Shown here: positions 18,152-27,065 of the stretch, in pieces
How positions within the stretch are numbered: the stretch's first letter is position 1
Layout of the letters: the number at the start of each line of letters is the position of its first letter
Assembly (NCBI RefSeq): GCF_005145005.1
Contig: NZ_CP039712.1
Span: 1,457,001 to 1,521,000, forward strand
Origin: Vagococcus zengguangii
Lineage (GTDB): Bacteria > Bacillota > Bacilli > Lactobacillales > Vagococcaceae
DNA: 64,000 bases
Reading direction: 5' to 3'
The notes under the pieces: model-generated
Databases searched by the model: none
The model's input: only the letters and a program-made list of their open reading frames with translations
What the model was told of the DNA's origin: nothing
Program-made: the position numbers and the translations under genes

Positions 18152-18985
18152 TTATAAATTTGCTGGCGTATTTTTTAATGTCCAAATTAAATCAGTACTA
18201 TATTTTTGTGTTTTAATAACTGCTTTACCTGGTACTTTTAAATTAACATCTGGATTTAACATTGTTTCTTCAGGAACTACTTCTCCTGCTTCATTTTTCA
18301 CATAAAGCGTTCCTGCTTCCAATGAATCAGATGACCCCATATAGTAGGTAAATGTTCCAGCACCTTGTCCTTCAGAAGTTCCTAATACCTCAACTTCTTG
18401 TCCTGCAGAAAGTGTAGTAGCACCCGTTAGCAGTGATACATCTTTAACATCTGATTTAGTAGCGTAATAAGCATTATTTAATGATAATTGTGCACCTACT
18501 AATACGTGAGGCGTTTCTTCACTTGTTTGGAATTCAGTCGCCTGTGTAACAGATAATGTCCAACCCGCTAACGTTCCACGTTTATCAGTCACTTGCGCAT
18601 AGTTAGGTACATCTGACAATTCACCTGTTTCATCAAATACTCGTTGTGCTCTTGCTGCATAATTTTCAGTTTTACCAGTAATTTTATTCACTCCAAAGTA
18701 AAATGATGAAACATAGTCAATTGATAATTCTCCACCTGTACCTGGCTCAACTGGTTTCTCTGGATCTGGATCTGGATCTGTTGGTTCAACAGGAATTACT
18801 GGTTTCTCTGGATCTGGATTTTCTGGGTCAACGGGTGGTGTTGGTGTGTCATCAGCTTGGAATTCAACTGATGCATCTTTTGATAACGATACAGGGCCTT
18901 CATTATCATCTGCCAAAACGACAGTTGAAACAGTACTTAATAATAATGAACTTAATAATAGAGAGTTAATTAATTTGTTTTTCAT
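18152..18985 (-). CDS. WxL domain surface protein (operon 2, third)
   Basis: A 277-residue secreted WxL protein. Signal peptide to about residue 25 (VVLAD), then ASVEFQADD, a Pro/Asp-rich linker (PPVDPENPDPEKPVIP) and a WxL domain with GWTL near 145 and LIWTL at the end. It is the counterpart of the protein at 14143-14955. It is the last gene of operon 2 and is followed by a strong terminator. The linker DNA is made of short GGATCT-like repeats, which may expand or contract. Confidence 0.9.
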   Translation of the reverse strand: MKNKLINSLLLSSLLLSTVSTVVLADDNEGPVSLSKDASVEFQADDTPTPPVDPENPDPEKPVIPVEPTDPDPDPEKPVEPGTGGELSIDYVSSFYFGVNKITGKTENYAARAQRVFDETGELSDVPNYAQVTDKRGTLAGWTLSVTQATEFQTSEETPHVLVGAQLSLNNAYYATKSDVKDVSLLTGATTLSAGQEVEVLGTSEGQGAGTFTYYMGSSDSLEAGTLYVKNEAGEVVPEETMLNPDVNLKVPGKAVIKTQKYSTDLIWTLKNTPANL

Positions 18986-19005
18986 TTTTTATCATCCTTT
19001 TCTTT

Positions 19006-19908
19006 TTATAATGTGTTTTCTGTGCTTTCTGTATTTCCTGGTGCATCAGTTAATGACCAAACAAGTTGTGTTGTATAAGCTTGGTTTAATTTAGTTGCTT
19101 TACCTGGTACTTCTAAACGAATATCAGTGTTTAAGTTATGGGTTGCTTCATCGTATGCTTCAGTATCCACCGTCACACCCTCTATTTCAACAGTAGCATT
19201 AGTTTTATCAACTGGAGTGACTGCTGTTCCAAAACGAGTTACCCATGTCCCAAAGCCTTGATTTTGGCTATTATCTGCGGTGGTAACATTGAAAGACGCC
19301 TCTTTTTCTAAGGTAAATGTCTGCAGAACGTGCGGTTTAGCAGAAGTAGTATCTTGTTCTGAATTGGCGTTAACATTTGTGAAAACAATTTTAGCACCTT
19401 CTAACTCTTTTGACTGCGCTAGCCCTTCACTATCAGTAATCGGGGTTGTAAAAGCATTAGGTTGACTTACATTCAATTGCCATTTTCCGTCAATTAATCC
19501 ACGACTATCAGTTACTTGAACATAGTTTGTAGTTTCTAAATATTGACCTGGATTTTCTTTATCTTGATACAATTGAGCGGCTGCAAAATAAGTTTGGTCT
19601 TTTGTACTAATTTTTTGATTACCAAAGTACAATTTAGACGCAAAGTCTAAAGATAAAGGTCCTTTGTTTCCGGTAGGTGGTTCAATCGGTTTAGTAGGGT
19701 CTGTAGGATCTACCGGATCAATCGGTTTAGTTGGATCGGGGTTTTCTGGATCAACGGGTGGCGTTACTTCACCATCACCAGACTTGAACCCTACACCAGC
19801 TTCTGTGTCGATTCCCTGAGAAACCTCTTCAGCAAATACCCCTGTTGAAACTGTTCCTAATACTAACGTGCTTAATAATACTGTTGAAATTACTTTAGTT
19901 GCTTTCAT
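19006..19908 (-). CDS. WxL domain surface protein (operon 2, second)
   Basis: A 300-residue secreted WxL protein. Signal peptide to about residue 26 (GVFAE), GVGFKSGDGEV, a Pro/Asp-rich linker and a WxL domain with KWQL near 165 and LVWSL at the C-terminus. Counterpart of the protein at 15005-15808 (shared LDFASKLYFG, GTWVTRFG). The C-terminus carries nine extra residues (NTESTENTL) after the usual APGN end, which the operon 1 copy lacks. It lies 20 bases upstream of the next WxL gene, so the two are one transcript. Confidence 0.9.
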   Translation of the reverse strand: MKATKVISTVLLSTLVLGTVSTGVFAEEVSQGIDTEAGVGFKSGDGEVTPPVDPENPDPTKPIDPVDPTDPTKPIEPPTGNKGPLSLDFASKLYFGNQKISTKDQTYFAAAQLYQDKENPGQYLETTNYVQVTDSRGLIDGKWQLNVSQPNAFTTPITDSEGLAQSKELEGAKIVFTNVNANSEQDTTSAKPHVLQTFTLEKEASFNVTTADNSQNQGFGTWVTRFGTAVTPVDKTNATVEIEGVTVDTEAYDEATHNLNTDIRLEVPGKATKLNQAYTTQLVWSLTDAPGNTESTENTL

Positions 19909-19941
19909 TTTATATTCTCCTTTTATTTAAAAATTTTCTTG

Positions 19942-20709
19942 TTAATTTGCTGGACTATCTGACAATGTCCAGATGAATTCGGTTTTATAGGTAACGGCAT
20001 CTTTTGGTGTTGAACCTGGAATAAACAGTTGAACACTAGTATTTTTCACTTCGCCAGACGGGATAGTTTCCACTTTACTCCATCTGTTAATCCATGTTTG
20101 AGCGCCTGCTCCTTTGTTTGCTTGCATCACGACGAAGCTTTCACCTGGTACAATTGATACATCACCAGACAACGGTGTCTGATCAGTTTGTTCAATATAT
20201 GAAATGGCTTCGCTATCATTCAATTTCACCTGAGCGCCTATTAATTCACTATTTTTTGTCTCGTCGTTTCTAAACTGATACAATTGTTTGACCGTTAAGC
20301 GCCAACCAGTATTCGTGCCACGCATATCAGAAACTTGAACATAGTTAGGGGTGAATATTTTTTTGTTTATCTCACCAACTTGAGTATCAAAATAATACTG
20401 TGGGTTAGCATAATAAATTCGGTCTTTATTATCAATTTCGTTCGTTCCAAAATCAAAACTCGAAGCATAATCGATAGATAACGGACCTTGTGTGCCAGGG
20501 GCGGGTTTGCCATCTGGACTAGTTGGATCCCATGGGTCAACAGGTTGATCAGGATCAGGGTCTACTGGATCAATTGGAGGTCTAACACTATCACCAGGTA
20601 TGAATTCTATTTCACCGGTTTTTGAATAGGTGCTTTCTTCAGCGTTCACTTCTAAACTTTCAAACAGAACAAAACTGAAGATAATGAGCATTAAGTTGAT
20701 TTTTTTCAT
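19942..20709 (-). CDS. WxL domain surface protein (operon 2, first)
   Basis: A 255-residue secreted WxL protein. Signal peptide to about residue 23 (LEVNAEE), IEFIPGD, a Pro/Asp-rich linker and a WxL domain with GWRL near 140 and FIWTL at the end. Counterpart of the protein at 15846-16616 (shared SIDYASSFDFG, NKDRIYYA/NIDQTYFA blocks). Its start lies directly after the stop of the LPQTG gene at 20711, suggesting translational coupling. Confidence 0.9.
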   Translation of the reverse strand: MKKINLMLIIFSFVLFESLEVNAEESTYSKTGEIEFIPGDSVRPPIDPVDPDPDQPVDPWDPTSPDGKPAPGTQGPLSIDYASSFDFGTNEIDNKDRIYYANPQYYFDTQVGEINKKIFTPNYVQVSDMRGTNTGWRLTVKQLYQFRNDETKNSELIGAQVKLNDSEAISYIEQTDQTPLSGDVSIVPGESFVVMQANKGAGAQTWINRWSKVETIPSGEVKNTSVQLFIPGSTPKDAVTYKTEFIWTLSDSPAN

Positions 20710-20710
20710 A

Positions 20711-21001
20711 TCACACCTCCTTCTGTTTATATCTTAAATACCCAAAGAAAGAGATAACAACCAGATTGATGCCCATAAATTGATAAGCATGTGTTTGCTC
20801 ACCTGTTTGTGGCAAATAATGTGGTTGACCTGTTTGTGGCAAATGATGTGGTTTTTCTTCATCCGGACCATTGTCTACTTGATACTCACCTGTAAACGTT
20901 ACTTGTCCTTTAGAACCATATTCACTTTCTTCTGCCTTCACCGAGGGTGCTAATATCATAAACAACATTAAGGCTAATGTAAGCTTGTTAATGTATTTCA
21001 T
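20711..21001 (-). CDS. small LPQTG-anchored protein with doubled sorting motif, operon 2
   Basis: A 96-residue secreted protein. Signal peptide (to about residue 23, VKAEE), the block GQVTFTGEYQVDNGPDEE, then a tandem PHHLPQTGQ PHYLPQTGE in which the sorting motif occurs twice. A hydrophobic span (INLVVISFFGYL) and a basic tail (RYKQKEV) follow. Only the second LPQTG has the normal spacing to the membrane segment. The motif doubling comes from a 27-base tandem repeat. Paralogue of the protein at 16619-16930, which has a single LPQTG. Confidence 0.88.
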   Translation of the reverse strand: MKYINKLTLALMLFMILAPSVKAEESEYGSKGQVTFTGEYQVDNGPDEEKPHHLPQTGQPHYLPQTGEQTHAYQFMGINLVVISFFGYLRYKQKEV

Positions 21002-21020
21002 TGTTTCTCATCCCCCTTGT

Positions 21021-22043
21021 TTAGTCGTTATTTTTTTTCTTTTTAGCAAGCAGAACAATAATAATGATCATTAACAACGCTAGAACAGCAATTCCTATGT
21101 AGATGTATAACATTGAGTTATCTTCTTCAATTGACACGTCTTTTTTGTTTAGTTCACGTGCTTTTTCAGCTGTGATTTCGAAGTCTTTTTCCAACTCCCA
21201 TTTATCCTCACCTGACGTTGCTGTTATATGCATCGTATATTTACCAGGTTGCAATTTTTCGCCCTCAAGTCTAATTGGATAAGCCATTGTCGTATTTGGA
21301 GCCATTTGCATCGATTGATTAGACGTTTCGTAGATGACTTCGGTCTTATCTTTTTTAGTTACCTTTGCTTCAACATTTAACTGGTTCAAATATTTTGCGA
21401 CAGGATTTTGTAAATCTGAGTAAATAACATTTCGAGCATTTAATTGATCTACACGAACATCAAGTAATTTCAAATCAGAAGCTAAAGATGTTTCATTTTG
21501 TCTAACTAATAACGCCACTGAATAAGCAAATTTATTCTCAATAGCCATCCCTTGTTCTTCAGATTCATTTGCTTTACTATCATCATCAACTTCTTTAAAA
21601 GTCAATCCTCCAGCTATTACACCATCAAACGCTATATCTGGCATCGTAATCTTAACTTTGTAGTCATATGTTTGATTGGCTTTAATTTTGACTGTTTCTT
21701 TATCAGCCTTAGCAATCTCTTTGATAGTTATAGGTGCTGTATCATCGACGTTTGTTTCCGTCTTACTGTAGTCCACTACACCGTTAACATTTGTAGTTGC
21801 TGGTTCTACCGTTGCCTCTACCTCTATTTCTTTATCGGTGTGATTACGTATTTTGGTAACGATCTCTTGTTCTTGATTTGGTTCCATTATCAAATCGAAA
21901 TAAGTACTACCTTCTCTTTGATTTTCTGGTAATATAGTATCAACACTAAAATTCAGTTCTGAGGCTTTCACCATTTGACTGCCCATGACAGCTGAACTAA
22001 ATAATGCAACAATTAATAAAAAAGTTTTTTTCACTAATTTCAT
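21021..22043 (-). CDS. WxL-interacting protein (DUF916/DUF3324), operon 2
   Basis: A 340-residue surface protein that heads operon 2. Signal peptide, DUF916 domain (LPENQREGSTYFDL), DUF3324 domain (NKFAYSVALLVRQ), a membrane helix near the C-terminus and a Lys-rich tail ending NND. The open frame extends upstream, but ATG 22043 begins a good signal peptide (MKLVKKTFLLIVALF). GTG at 22034 is an alternative with better spacing to AGGAG. The promoter is predicted at 22146-22213, with the shared operator as its activator site. Near-identical in plan to the protein at 16962-17966. Confidence 0.9.
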   Translation of the reverse strand: MKLVKKTFLLIVALFSSAVMGSQMVKASELNFSVDTILPENQREGSTYFDLIMEPNQEQEIVTKIRNHTDKEIEVEATVEPATTNVNGVVDYSKTETNVDDTAPITIKEIAKADKETVKIKANQTYDYKVKITMPDIAFDGVIAGGLTFKEVDDDSKANESEEQGMAIENKFAYSVALLVRQNETSLASDLKLLDVRVDQLNARNVIYSDLQNPVAKYLNQLNVEAKVTKKDKTEVIYETSNQSMQMAPNTTMAYPIRLEGEKLQPGKYTMHITATSGEDKWELEKDFEITAEKARELNKKDVSIEEDNSMLYIYIGIAVLALLMIIIIVLLAKKKKNND

Positions 22044-22145
22044 CTCTCCTTTAAAATTAATTCGCAAGTTTTTCATTCGCAAAAGATTGTCGGTAAGAAC
22101 TAAAAAATTATGTGACTTCTAACAAGTCACCTTTAGTCCTATACC

Positions 22146-22213
22146 ATCTTAACTAAAAATAACGAAGAGTAACAGTTCAAAAAAAATGTTTTTATAAATG
22201 TTTTTGAACTGTT
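22146..22213 (-). promoter_or_regulatory. operator-promoter module B (WxL operon 2 and regulator)
   Basis: Inverted repeat with 13-base perfect arms, AACAGTTCAAAAA at 22171-22183 and TTTTTGAACTGTT at 22201-22213. The cores AACAGTTCA and TGAACTGTT are 25 bases apart. On the minus strand the arm is followed after 19 bases by TAAGAT (22146-22151), a -10-like box for operon 2. It sits between operon 2 and the divergent Mga-type gene, so it may also control that gene. Confidence 0.7.
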
Positions 22214-22278
22214 GGACTTTTTTATGATTTTATGTTTTACTTTTAAATGTTGATATTACAGTGATTAAGGGGGTTCAT

Positions 22279-23763
22279 ATGCTATTACCTAGCCGTACGC
22301 AAAAATTTGTAGATTTAATTAATGAAACACATATTCAAGCTGTATCTATTGATTATCTACTAAAAAAATATAAAATTTCTTTTCCCACGTTAGAACGCTT
22401 TGTCAATGAACTAGATAAAATTATCTATCCATCCTATTTTATTTTAACAACTAAAGAATTATCCTTATGCTTATCTCGACACCATTCTTCAGATTCATGT
22501 ATTGCCAAAATTTTGCAAAATTCCTTTGAATATAATTTGTTAATTAAAATTTTTTTTAATGAAACTTATACCATTTCATCATTATCTGAAGCTTTATTTG
22601 TGAGTGAGTCGACCGTTAAACGAACCATGAAAGATATTAATCTGAATCTAACTCCTCTTAACTTCAAAATATCCACAAAACCTTTACGGGTAAACGGAGA
22701 TGAGACCAAACTTCGACATTTTTTCATTATTATTATTAAGGAGATGTATGGTCTAGAGAATTTACCGTTCAAGAAAGAAGATTTAGATTTTATTAAAGAT
22801 TTTTATAAACAATTTCATAGTATATTTGGATTGCCTTATTCTCAACAAGATCTACTTAACTATCAATTATTTTCGTTAGTCGCTCTTCAAAGAGAATTGA
22901 ACGGGCATACTATTTCGACACCTTCTAAAATAGTAGAAGAAAGAAAAGCACTGATCGATTCTATTTCTTTGGATTATCCTAATGTTGAGAGTAATCACTA
23001 TAAAGGAGTTCCTTTATGTAAAATTTTTTATTTTTTATTATCTGATGGCTTCTATACACCAATCAAAGCATTAAATTCTACCGATTCTTTTACTAATCAA
23101 ATACATAATTTTATTGAGGAAATTGAATATATTTTTTTATACTCTTATTCAGAAGAAAACAAAAATATAATAACAAAAAAAATACATGAAATAGTTTTTG
23201 GTTATCTCTCTATGCCAGACCACTATCATACTGCAAATAATTATTATGAAAAGTTTTTTTATCACAATGATTTTTTTATAGAAAAGATGAATAGTATCTT
23301 TAAATTGATTTTTGAAAAGAATTTCCCAAATGCTTCCCAAAATAGTATGTATATGCTATTTTTTACAATGATTGTTGAAACAGATCAACTACTATCAAGC
23401 TTTATGAAAAATATAGAACCTACAAAAATATTGATTTATTTTAATTTTGATCCCACATTTAATCTGTATATCAAAAATAAACTTGAATTAACATTATCCG
23501 GTAAAAACGAAATTAGTATATTAACAGGAGAACATTCATTCGAAAACATTGATGTATTTTTTAGAAATTATGATATTATCATAACTAATCACTTTTTTGA
23601 TGATTTTCCTTCATTCGAAAATATTATTACTGTCTCACACTTCTTGTCAAAAACAGACAACGAAAAAATCAAACAAATGAACGATAAAATAACAAAAGAA
23701 AAATTTAATCGCATGTCCGATGAGATGTATGAACGAGCAAACGAACTAATCAAACCTCTATAA
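22279..23763 (+). CDS. Mga-type transcriptional regulator
   Basis: A 494-residue protein of the Mga/AtxA family. Two helix-turn-helix segments are visible in the first 150 residues (SIDYLLKKYKISFPTLERF, and TISSLSEALFVSESTVKRTM), followed by a long region with the PRD-like layout of such regulators. The start is ATG at 22279 with AAGGGGG five bases upstream. The frame opens at a GTG at 22261, but that leaves the ribosome binding site inside the gene. In streptococci Mga proteins activate surface virulence genes. Here it is divergent from WxL operon 2 and next to module B, so it is the best candidate for the factor that binds AACAGTTCA-N25-TGAACTGTT (inference). Confidence 0.82.
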   Translation: MLLPSRTQKFVDLINETHIQAVSIDYLLKKYKISFPTLERFVNELDKIIYPSYFILTTKELSLCLSRHHSSDSCIAKILQNSFEYNLLIKIFFNETYTISSLSEALFVSESTVKRTMKDINLNLTPLNFKISTKPLRVNGDETKLRHFFIIIIKEMYGLENLPFKKEDLDFIKDFYKQFHSIFGLPYSQQDLLNYQLFSLVALQRELNGHTISTPSKIVEERKALIDSISLDYPNVESNHYKGVPLCKIFYFLLSDGFYTPIKALNSTDSFTNQIHNFIEEIEYIFLYSYSEENKNIITKKIHEIVFGYLSMPDHYHTANNYYEKFFYHNDFFIEKMNSIFKLIFEKNFPNASQNSMYMLFFTMIVETDQLLSSFMKNIEPTKILIYFNFDPTFNLYIKNKLELTLSGKNEISILTGEHSFENIDVFFRNYDIIITNHFFDDFPSFENIITVSHFLSKTDNEKIKQMNDKITKEKFNRMSDEMYERANELIKPL

Positions 23764-23795
23764 TGATCATTTAATAATTAAGTATTACATTAATC

Positions 23796-23850
23796 GTAAA
23801 AAGATATCCAATATTTCTGATTAACTCAGTATATTGGATATCTTTTTATT
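23796..23850. terminator. terminator after the Mga-type gene
   Basis: Long perfect stem AAAAAGATATCCAATAT/ATATTGGATATCTTTTT (23798-23814 and 23831-23847) with T-runs. Confidence 0.85.
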
Positions 23851-23982
23851 CAAAAAATTAAATATCAGACTATTGTATTACCTCATTTAAGACTAAAGAC
23901 TGAGATACAAAATTAATACGAAGGTATATACTAAATTCACAGTTGTTCAAAAAATAATCGATTATAAATAACGGAGGTCATT

Positions 23983-24660
23983 ATGTCTGTATTAACGGTC
24001 AAGAATGTAGAAAAAGAATACAAAATTGGAAAAAATACGTTTAAAGCACTCAAAGGGGTCAGCCTATCAATCAAAAAGGGAGAATCAATTGCTATAATCG
24101 GCAAAAGTGGTTCTGGAAAATCAACGCTTATGCACATCTTAGCTTTACTTGATAAACCAACATCCGGAGAAATTGAGTTGTTGGGTCAAAATGTTAAGGA
24201 CATCAACAAAAAAGTATTAAATCATCTACGAAACGAAACGTTTGGGTTTGTCTTTCAACAGTTTTTTATTAATCCTAAAGATACTGTATTAGATAATGTC
24301 ATGTTACCGTTAAAAATTAACGGACTAAATAACAAAGAAAGAAAAAGAAGAGTGATGAATGCTTTAAAATCTGTTGAACTTGATGATAAAGCACAAAATA
24401 ACGCTAATGATTTATCGGGTGGTCAAAAACAACGAGTTTGTATTGCCAGAGCTATAGTAAATGAACCAGATATTATTTTTGCTGATGAGCCCACCGGAAA
24501 CCTTGACTCTAAAACAGGAGAAAAAATTGAGGAACTACTTTTCAACTTAAATAGAGAAAAAGGAATCACTCTAATCGTCGTGACTCATGACCCTGAACTA
24601 GCGAATAAATGTGATAGACAAATACATATTAAAGATGGTTATATTGTGGAGGAAAACTAA
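23983..24660 (+). CDS. MacB-type ABC transporter ATP-binding protein
   Basis: A 225-residue ATPase of the LolD/MacB group. Walker A GKSGSGKS, signature LSGGQKQR, Walker B IIFADEP and the switch histidine in VVTHD are all present. ACGGAGG precedes the ATG. The partner permease begins three bases after the stop. With a permease of the MacB kind and a small lipoprotein behind it, it most likely forms a mechanotransmission or extrusion complex for peptides or lipoproteins (family knowledge; substrate unknown). Confidence 0.9.
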   Translation: MSVLTVKNVEKEYKIGKNTFKALKGVSLSIKKGESIAIIGKSGSGKSTLMHILALLDKPTSGEIELLGQNVKDINKKVLNHLRNETFGFVFQQFFINPKDTVLDNVMLPLKINGLNNKERKRRVMNALKSVELDDKAQNNANDLSGGQKQRVCIARAIVNEPDIIFADEPTGNLDSKTGEKIEELLFNLNREKGITLIVVTHDPELANKCDRQIHIKDGYIVEEN

Positions 24661-24662
24661 TC

Positions 24663-25934
24663 ATGAAAATACGCGATATTATTAAAACAGCCAATCAAAA
24701 TTTAAAAAGGAATAAAGGCAGAACATTCCTTACAATTATTGCTATCTTTATCGGAGCTTTTACGATATCTCTGACTGCAGGGATTAACACTGGGGTTAAT
24801 AATTTTATCAATACACAAGTAAAGTCTGTAGATAGAAATAACTTACTGCAGATACAGAAAAAAGTGGATACTGATGCGATGTTGGACTCTTCTCCAAAGG
24901 AATACAATGAAGATAACACTAACGCTACTGATGATTATGTATTAACAAAAAAAGATGTTGAAAAAGTAAAAAAATTAAAATGGTTTTCAGATGTTTCACC
25001 TAGTGAATCAATTGCTATCAACTATATAGAAGGAATTAATAATAAGAAATTCGAACTCCCTGCCAGCATTGATGATGGGACATCTTATACACTCGAATCT
25101 GGGAAACAACTAAATAATAATAAAAACGAAAATGAAGTGCTTTTAACAACCGACTATGTTAAATCATTAGGCTACCAATCTAATAAAGAAATATTGAATA
25201 AAACGGTAAAACTAAATGTTTCGCCTCAAGCTTCTGATGAAAGAATAACTATCGAAGCGACTGTTGTAGGGGTTTTAGCACCTAATAGCATATTGGGGGT
25301 ACAGCCTACTGTCAATAAACACCTATCTCAGCAAATTCTTAATATAAATCACAAAGGTTTACCAGAGAGTCTAAAAAACCAATACTACTCAATGGTCGCT
25401 ACTATTAAGGATCCTACCTCTGAAAATATAGAATCAATTAAAACAGACTTAGATAAATTAGGATATAAAGGACAGACTTTTGAAGACATGATTGGCACTG
25501 TTTCAACAGCTGTCAACGCTATTACATCAGTTTTAATTATTTTCGGGGCCATTTCTCTTCTAGCAGCAAGTTTTGGTATTATCAACACACTGTATATGTC
25601 TGTTCAAGATAGAACACGTGAAATTGGTCTAATGAAAGCAATGGGAATGAGTAATGGTAAATTATTTTTAAGTTTTACCATTGAATCAGTACTTATTGGA
25701 TTAATTGGAGCGCTTTTGGGAATATTGGGAGCATTTGGAAGTTCTGTAATTATTAACAAGGTAGCGGCTAAATCATTTATTCAAGGATTTGAAAATTTAA
25801 GTTTAATTCAGTTTAACTCTACATCTATCAGTCTTATCGTTTTAGTTATCGTATTAATTTCATTTTTAGCCGGAACACTTCCAGCCAAACGTGCGGCTAA
25901 ATTAGATCCAATTACAGCATTAAGGTATGAATAA
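24663..25934 (+). CDS. MacB/FtsX-type ABC permease
   Basis: A 423-residue permease. One helix near the N-terminus (FLTIIAIFIGAFTISL), a large outside domain (about 50-275) and three helices in the C-terminal FtsX domain, ending PAKRAAKLDPITALRYE, the classic end of this family. It follows the ATPase gene by two bases. Such proteins use ATP-driven movement to expel or signal rather than transport through the membrane. In enterococci relatives take part in peptide defence. Confidence 0.9.
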   Translation: MKIRDIIKTANQNLKRNKGRTFLTIIAIFIGAFTISLTAGINTGVNNFINTQVKSVDRNNLLQIQKKVDTDAMLDSSPKEYNEDNTNATDDYVLTKKDVEKVKKLKWFSDVSPSESIAINYIEGINNKKFELPASIDDGTSYTLESGKQLNNNKNENEVLLTTDYVKSLGYQSNKEILNKTVKLNVSPQASDERITIEATVVGVLAPNSILGVQPTVNKHLSQQILNINHKGLPESLKNQYYSMVATIKDPTSENIESIKTDLDKLGYKGQTFEDMIGTVSTAVNAITSVLIIFGAISLLAASFGIINTLYMSVQDRTREIGLMKAMGMSNGKLFLSFTIESVLIGLIGALLGILGAFGSSVIINKVAAKSFIQGFENLSLIQFNSTSISLIVLVIVLISFLAGTLPAKRAAKLDPITALRYE

Positions 25935-25966
25935 TTTATAAATTTTTGAATAAAGGAGGAATCGAT

Positions 25967-26092
25967 GTGAAGAAAAAAGGATTCTTAAGCTTGCTTATGA
26001 TAGTATGTCTTCTGAGTTTATCAGCTTGTAAAAATGGGATTTCTATTGAAAAACAAGGCGACAAAAAACCAGGGATTAGCGTATCTAAATAA
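25967..26092 (+). CDS. small lipoprotein (41 residues)
   Basis: A GTG-started frame with AAAGGAGG seven bases before it, 33 bases after the permease stop, read as the third gene of the ABC operon. The product has a positively charged start (MKKKGF), a hydrophobic segment and the lipobox LSAC at 18-21. The mature part would be only 21 residues (CKNGISIEKQGDKKPGISVSK). A terminator follows at once. It is likely a membrane-anchored partner or cargo of the MacB-type system. Signal peptides of such lipoproteins can give rise to enterococcal pheromones, but that is only a possibility here. Confidence 0.7.
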   Translation: MKKKGFLSLLMIVCLLSLSACKNGISIEKQGDKKPGISVSK

Positions 26093-26103
26093 TGATAAAA
26101 TAT

Positions 26104-26145
26104 AAAATGAGTGATAGTAAAAAACTATCACTCATTTTATATATA
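26104..26145 (+). terminator. terminator after the lipoprotein gene
   Basis: Perfect 15-base stem AAAATGAGTGATAGT/ACTATCACTCATTTT with T-rich flank. Confidence 0.85.
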
Positions 26146-26192
26146 GAACAAGCAAAAAAATAGTAAGACTTGAGAAAGAAGGTAGACATAAA

Positions 26193-26430
26193 ATGAAAAC
26201 AATTCAATCTCTTTATTTTATCTCCTATTATATTAATGATTGTCACAGCATTCCATTTAGTAGAAACTTCTTGGATTAATAGTGTTGCTAGCTTAATACT
26301 AGTAACAATTGGTGGTCTGTTCTTACCATGTTCTTTAATAATAACTAAGAAAATAAAAAACATTATTATTAATTTAATCCACTCTTTGAAAATCCGCGAT
26401 TGGCCAAATTTTCCATTTCACTTGTTCTAG
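26193..26430 (+). pseudogene. small membrane protein broken by a one-base insertion
   Basis: ATG at 26193 has AAGAAGG about ten bases upstream. In the written frame it meets a stop after about 28 codons. If one A is removed from the AAAA run right after the start codon, a continuous frame appears: MKQFNLFILSPIILMIVTAF, then WINSVASLILVTIGGLFL and KKIKN, two membrane segments and a Lys-rich end. So the gene looks shifted in a homopolymer, or was sequenced with an error there. It runs into the 3' end of the convergent signal peptidase gene by about 57 bases. Function unknown. Confidence 0.45.
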
Positions 26431-26910
26431 TATTTGCGACTCTTCAATCAAACCAAATATCCTGCTATCACGTGAATATTTCAGATTATCTCCGATAACA
26501 AAAAAGTTATTCTGGGGTATTTTGTTATTTAATTCTAGTTGAGATATTACATCATGTGTAACTTGAAAATTGTATGTAAAACTTGAGTCTCCACTTTTCT
26601 GATTTCCAATAGATACATTATTTCCTGAGACACTTACTGTATCTCCAGGTATACCAATGACACGTTTAACAAGCAATTCTTCCGATTTTTTTTCTTTTAT
26701 TACAATGATACTGTATCTATTTATTTCTTCAACTTTAGTAGTTAACACATAGTCACCGTTATTTAATATAGGATTCATAGATTTACCTGAAATCATATGA
26801 AAAGCCGGACTAATAAAAAACCTCACTAATAACCACGCTACTAATAGCAGACAAAAAATAATTTTCAATCCAGTCTTAAGCAATTTCAACTGTTGCATAA
26901 GTCCCTCCAA
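26374..26910 (-). CDS. signal peptidase I (first copy)
   Basis: A 178-residue type I signal peptidase that cleaves secreted-protein leaders outside the membrane. A single N-terminal helix (IIFCLLLVAWLLVRFFI), the serine motif SGKSMNP near residue 40, the lysine motif LLVKRVIGIPGD and the box GDNLKYSRDSR are present, so the Ser-Lys dyad is intact. GGAGGG precedes the ATG. It is a single gene flanked by terminators, about 30% shorter than housekeeping forms of Gram-negatives but normal for Firmicutes. Its neighbours are secreted lysins. Confidence 0.9.
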   Translation of the reverse strand: MEGLMQQLKLLKTGLKIIFCLLLVAWLLVRFFISPAFHMISGKSMNPILNNGDYVLTTKVEEINRYSIIVIKEKKSEELLVKRVIGIPGDTVSVSGNNVSIGNQKSGDSSFTYNFQVTHDVISQLELNNKIPQNNFFVIGDNLKYSRDSRIFGLIEESQILEQVKWKIWPIADFQRVD

Positions 26911-26943
26911 TATTATGCTTAAATTAAATAAACTTAATTAATT

Positions 26944-26973
26944 TAAAAAGCCAATGAAATTTCACTGGCTTTA
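26944..26973 (-). terminator. hairpin upstream of the first signal peptidase gene
   Basis: Stem AAAGCCAATGAAA/TTTCACTGGCTTT with one mismatch and a T-run on the minus strand. It is a second terminator after the lysin gene. Confidence 0.6.
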
Positions 26974-27065
26974 ATTAATCATACAAACTAATATAAATTA
27001 GATGGATTTTATTTAACAATATTATAATATAAACTAAGATTTATTGTAAAGTTTTATGAAAGTAA

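Noticed and set aside
22171-22213. The inverted repeat as a simple terminator.
   Set aside because: Its position between divergent genes, exact spacing and recurrence at two other promoters fit an operator better.
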